A stretch of DNA of 36,983 nt from CAYGHG01 sp964349515 (GTDB taxonomy: Bacteria; Oederibacteriota; PGYV01; CAYGHG01): assembly GCA_964349515.1 (NCBI GenBank), contig CAYGHG010000010.1, forward strand, positions 1-36,983, given 5' to 3'. Within the stretch, counting starts at the first letter, position 1. The number at the start of each line of letters is the position of its first letter. The position numbers and the translations under genes were made by a program. Of the stretch, positions 36,978 through 36,983 are shown in pieces. Below the pieces are notes generated by a model, which was given only the letters and a program-made list of their open reading frames with translations, was not told the origin of the DNA and did no database searches.

Positions 36978-36983
36978 GCTCCC

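Overview
The window holds about 31 protein genes and five tRNA genes in long, tightly packed runs, mostly on the minus strand. The cell type it suggests is a diderm (outer-membrane) bacterium: there is a PorV/PorQ-like barrel protein, a secreted subtilisin with a FlgD-like C-terminal domain, two PilB/GspE-type assembly ATPases, a UbiA/MenA-type prenyltransferase and many Sec signal peptides. The order yicC-remA-gmk-rpoZ-coaBC is a widespread bacterial housekeeping order. With frequent TTG/GTG starts, two N gaps and degenerate tandem repeats between genes, the window looks like a draft or metagenome assembly of an uncultivated lineage. I cannot name the phylum from sequence alone.

Layout. 1-7.4 kb: a FecR-like protein (cut by the window edge) coupled to a CHASE2-adenylate cyclase, a divergent LacI-type regulator, an unknown tail-anchored protein, and a coupled phospholipase D-like / HtrA protease pair. 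7.5-10.1 kb: a REP-associated (Y1/HUH) transposase bounded by palindromes, with a third copy of the palindrome 1 kb away, an exported protein of unknown function, and a small STAS/SpoIIAA-like protein. 10.2-13.6 kb: tRNA-Lys, tRNA-Arg(CCG), a membrane protein resembling a phosphatidylserine synthase that has lost its catalytic aspartates, a K+/H+ antiporter, tRNA-His, tRNA-Pro and tRNA-Arg(TCT). The 3' ends of tRNA-Arg(CCG) and tRNA-Pro are each duplicated nearby (offsets 173 and 189 bp). 13.6-16.3 kb: a GT-C glycosyltransferase, two more STAS-like paralogues and a small membrane protein.

16.3-26 kb reads as one minus-strand transcription unit from a consensus promoter at about 26.0 kb: substrate-binding protein, two PilB-like ATPases, a degenerate galactokinase homologue, mtaB, a HIT hydrolase, an RlmC-like RNA methyltransferase and a MenA-like prenyltransferase. 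26.1-28.0 kb, plus strand: a TPR-penicillin-binding protein fusion.

35.4-28.0 kb is a second long minus-strand unit: two small envelope proteins, yicC, remA, gmk, rpoZ, coaC/coaB, an S8 protease, a PorV-like protein and a GT2 glycosyltransferase, many joined by overlapping start/stop codons. coaB has no standard start codon and lies in the -1 frame after coaC, next to a run of nine A residues. A UDP-glucose dehydrogenase gene ends the window.

The points most worth a second look are the coaC/coaB junction, the two tRNA 3'-end duplications (the tRNA-Pro one encloses a GC-rich, highly foldable insert), the transposase with its palindromes, the two apparent pseudoenzymes, and degenerate 7-bp tandem repeats recurring between genes.
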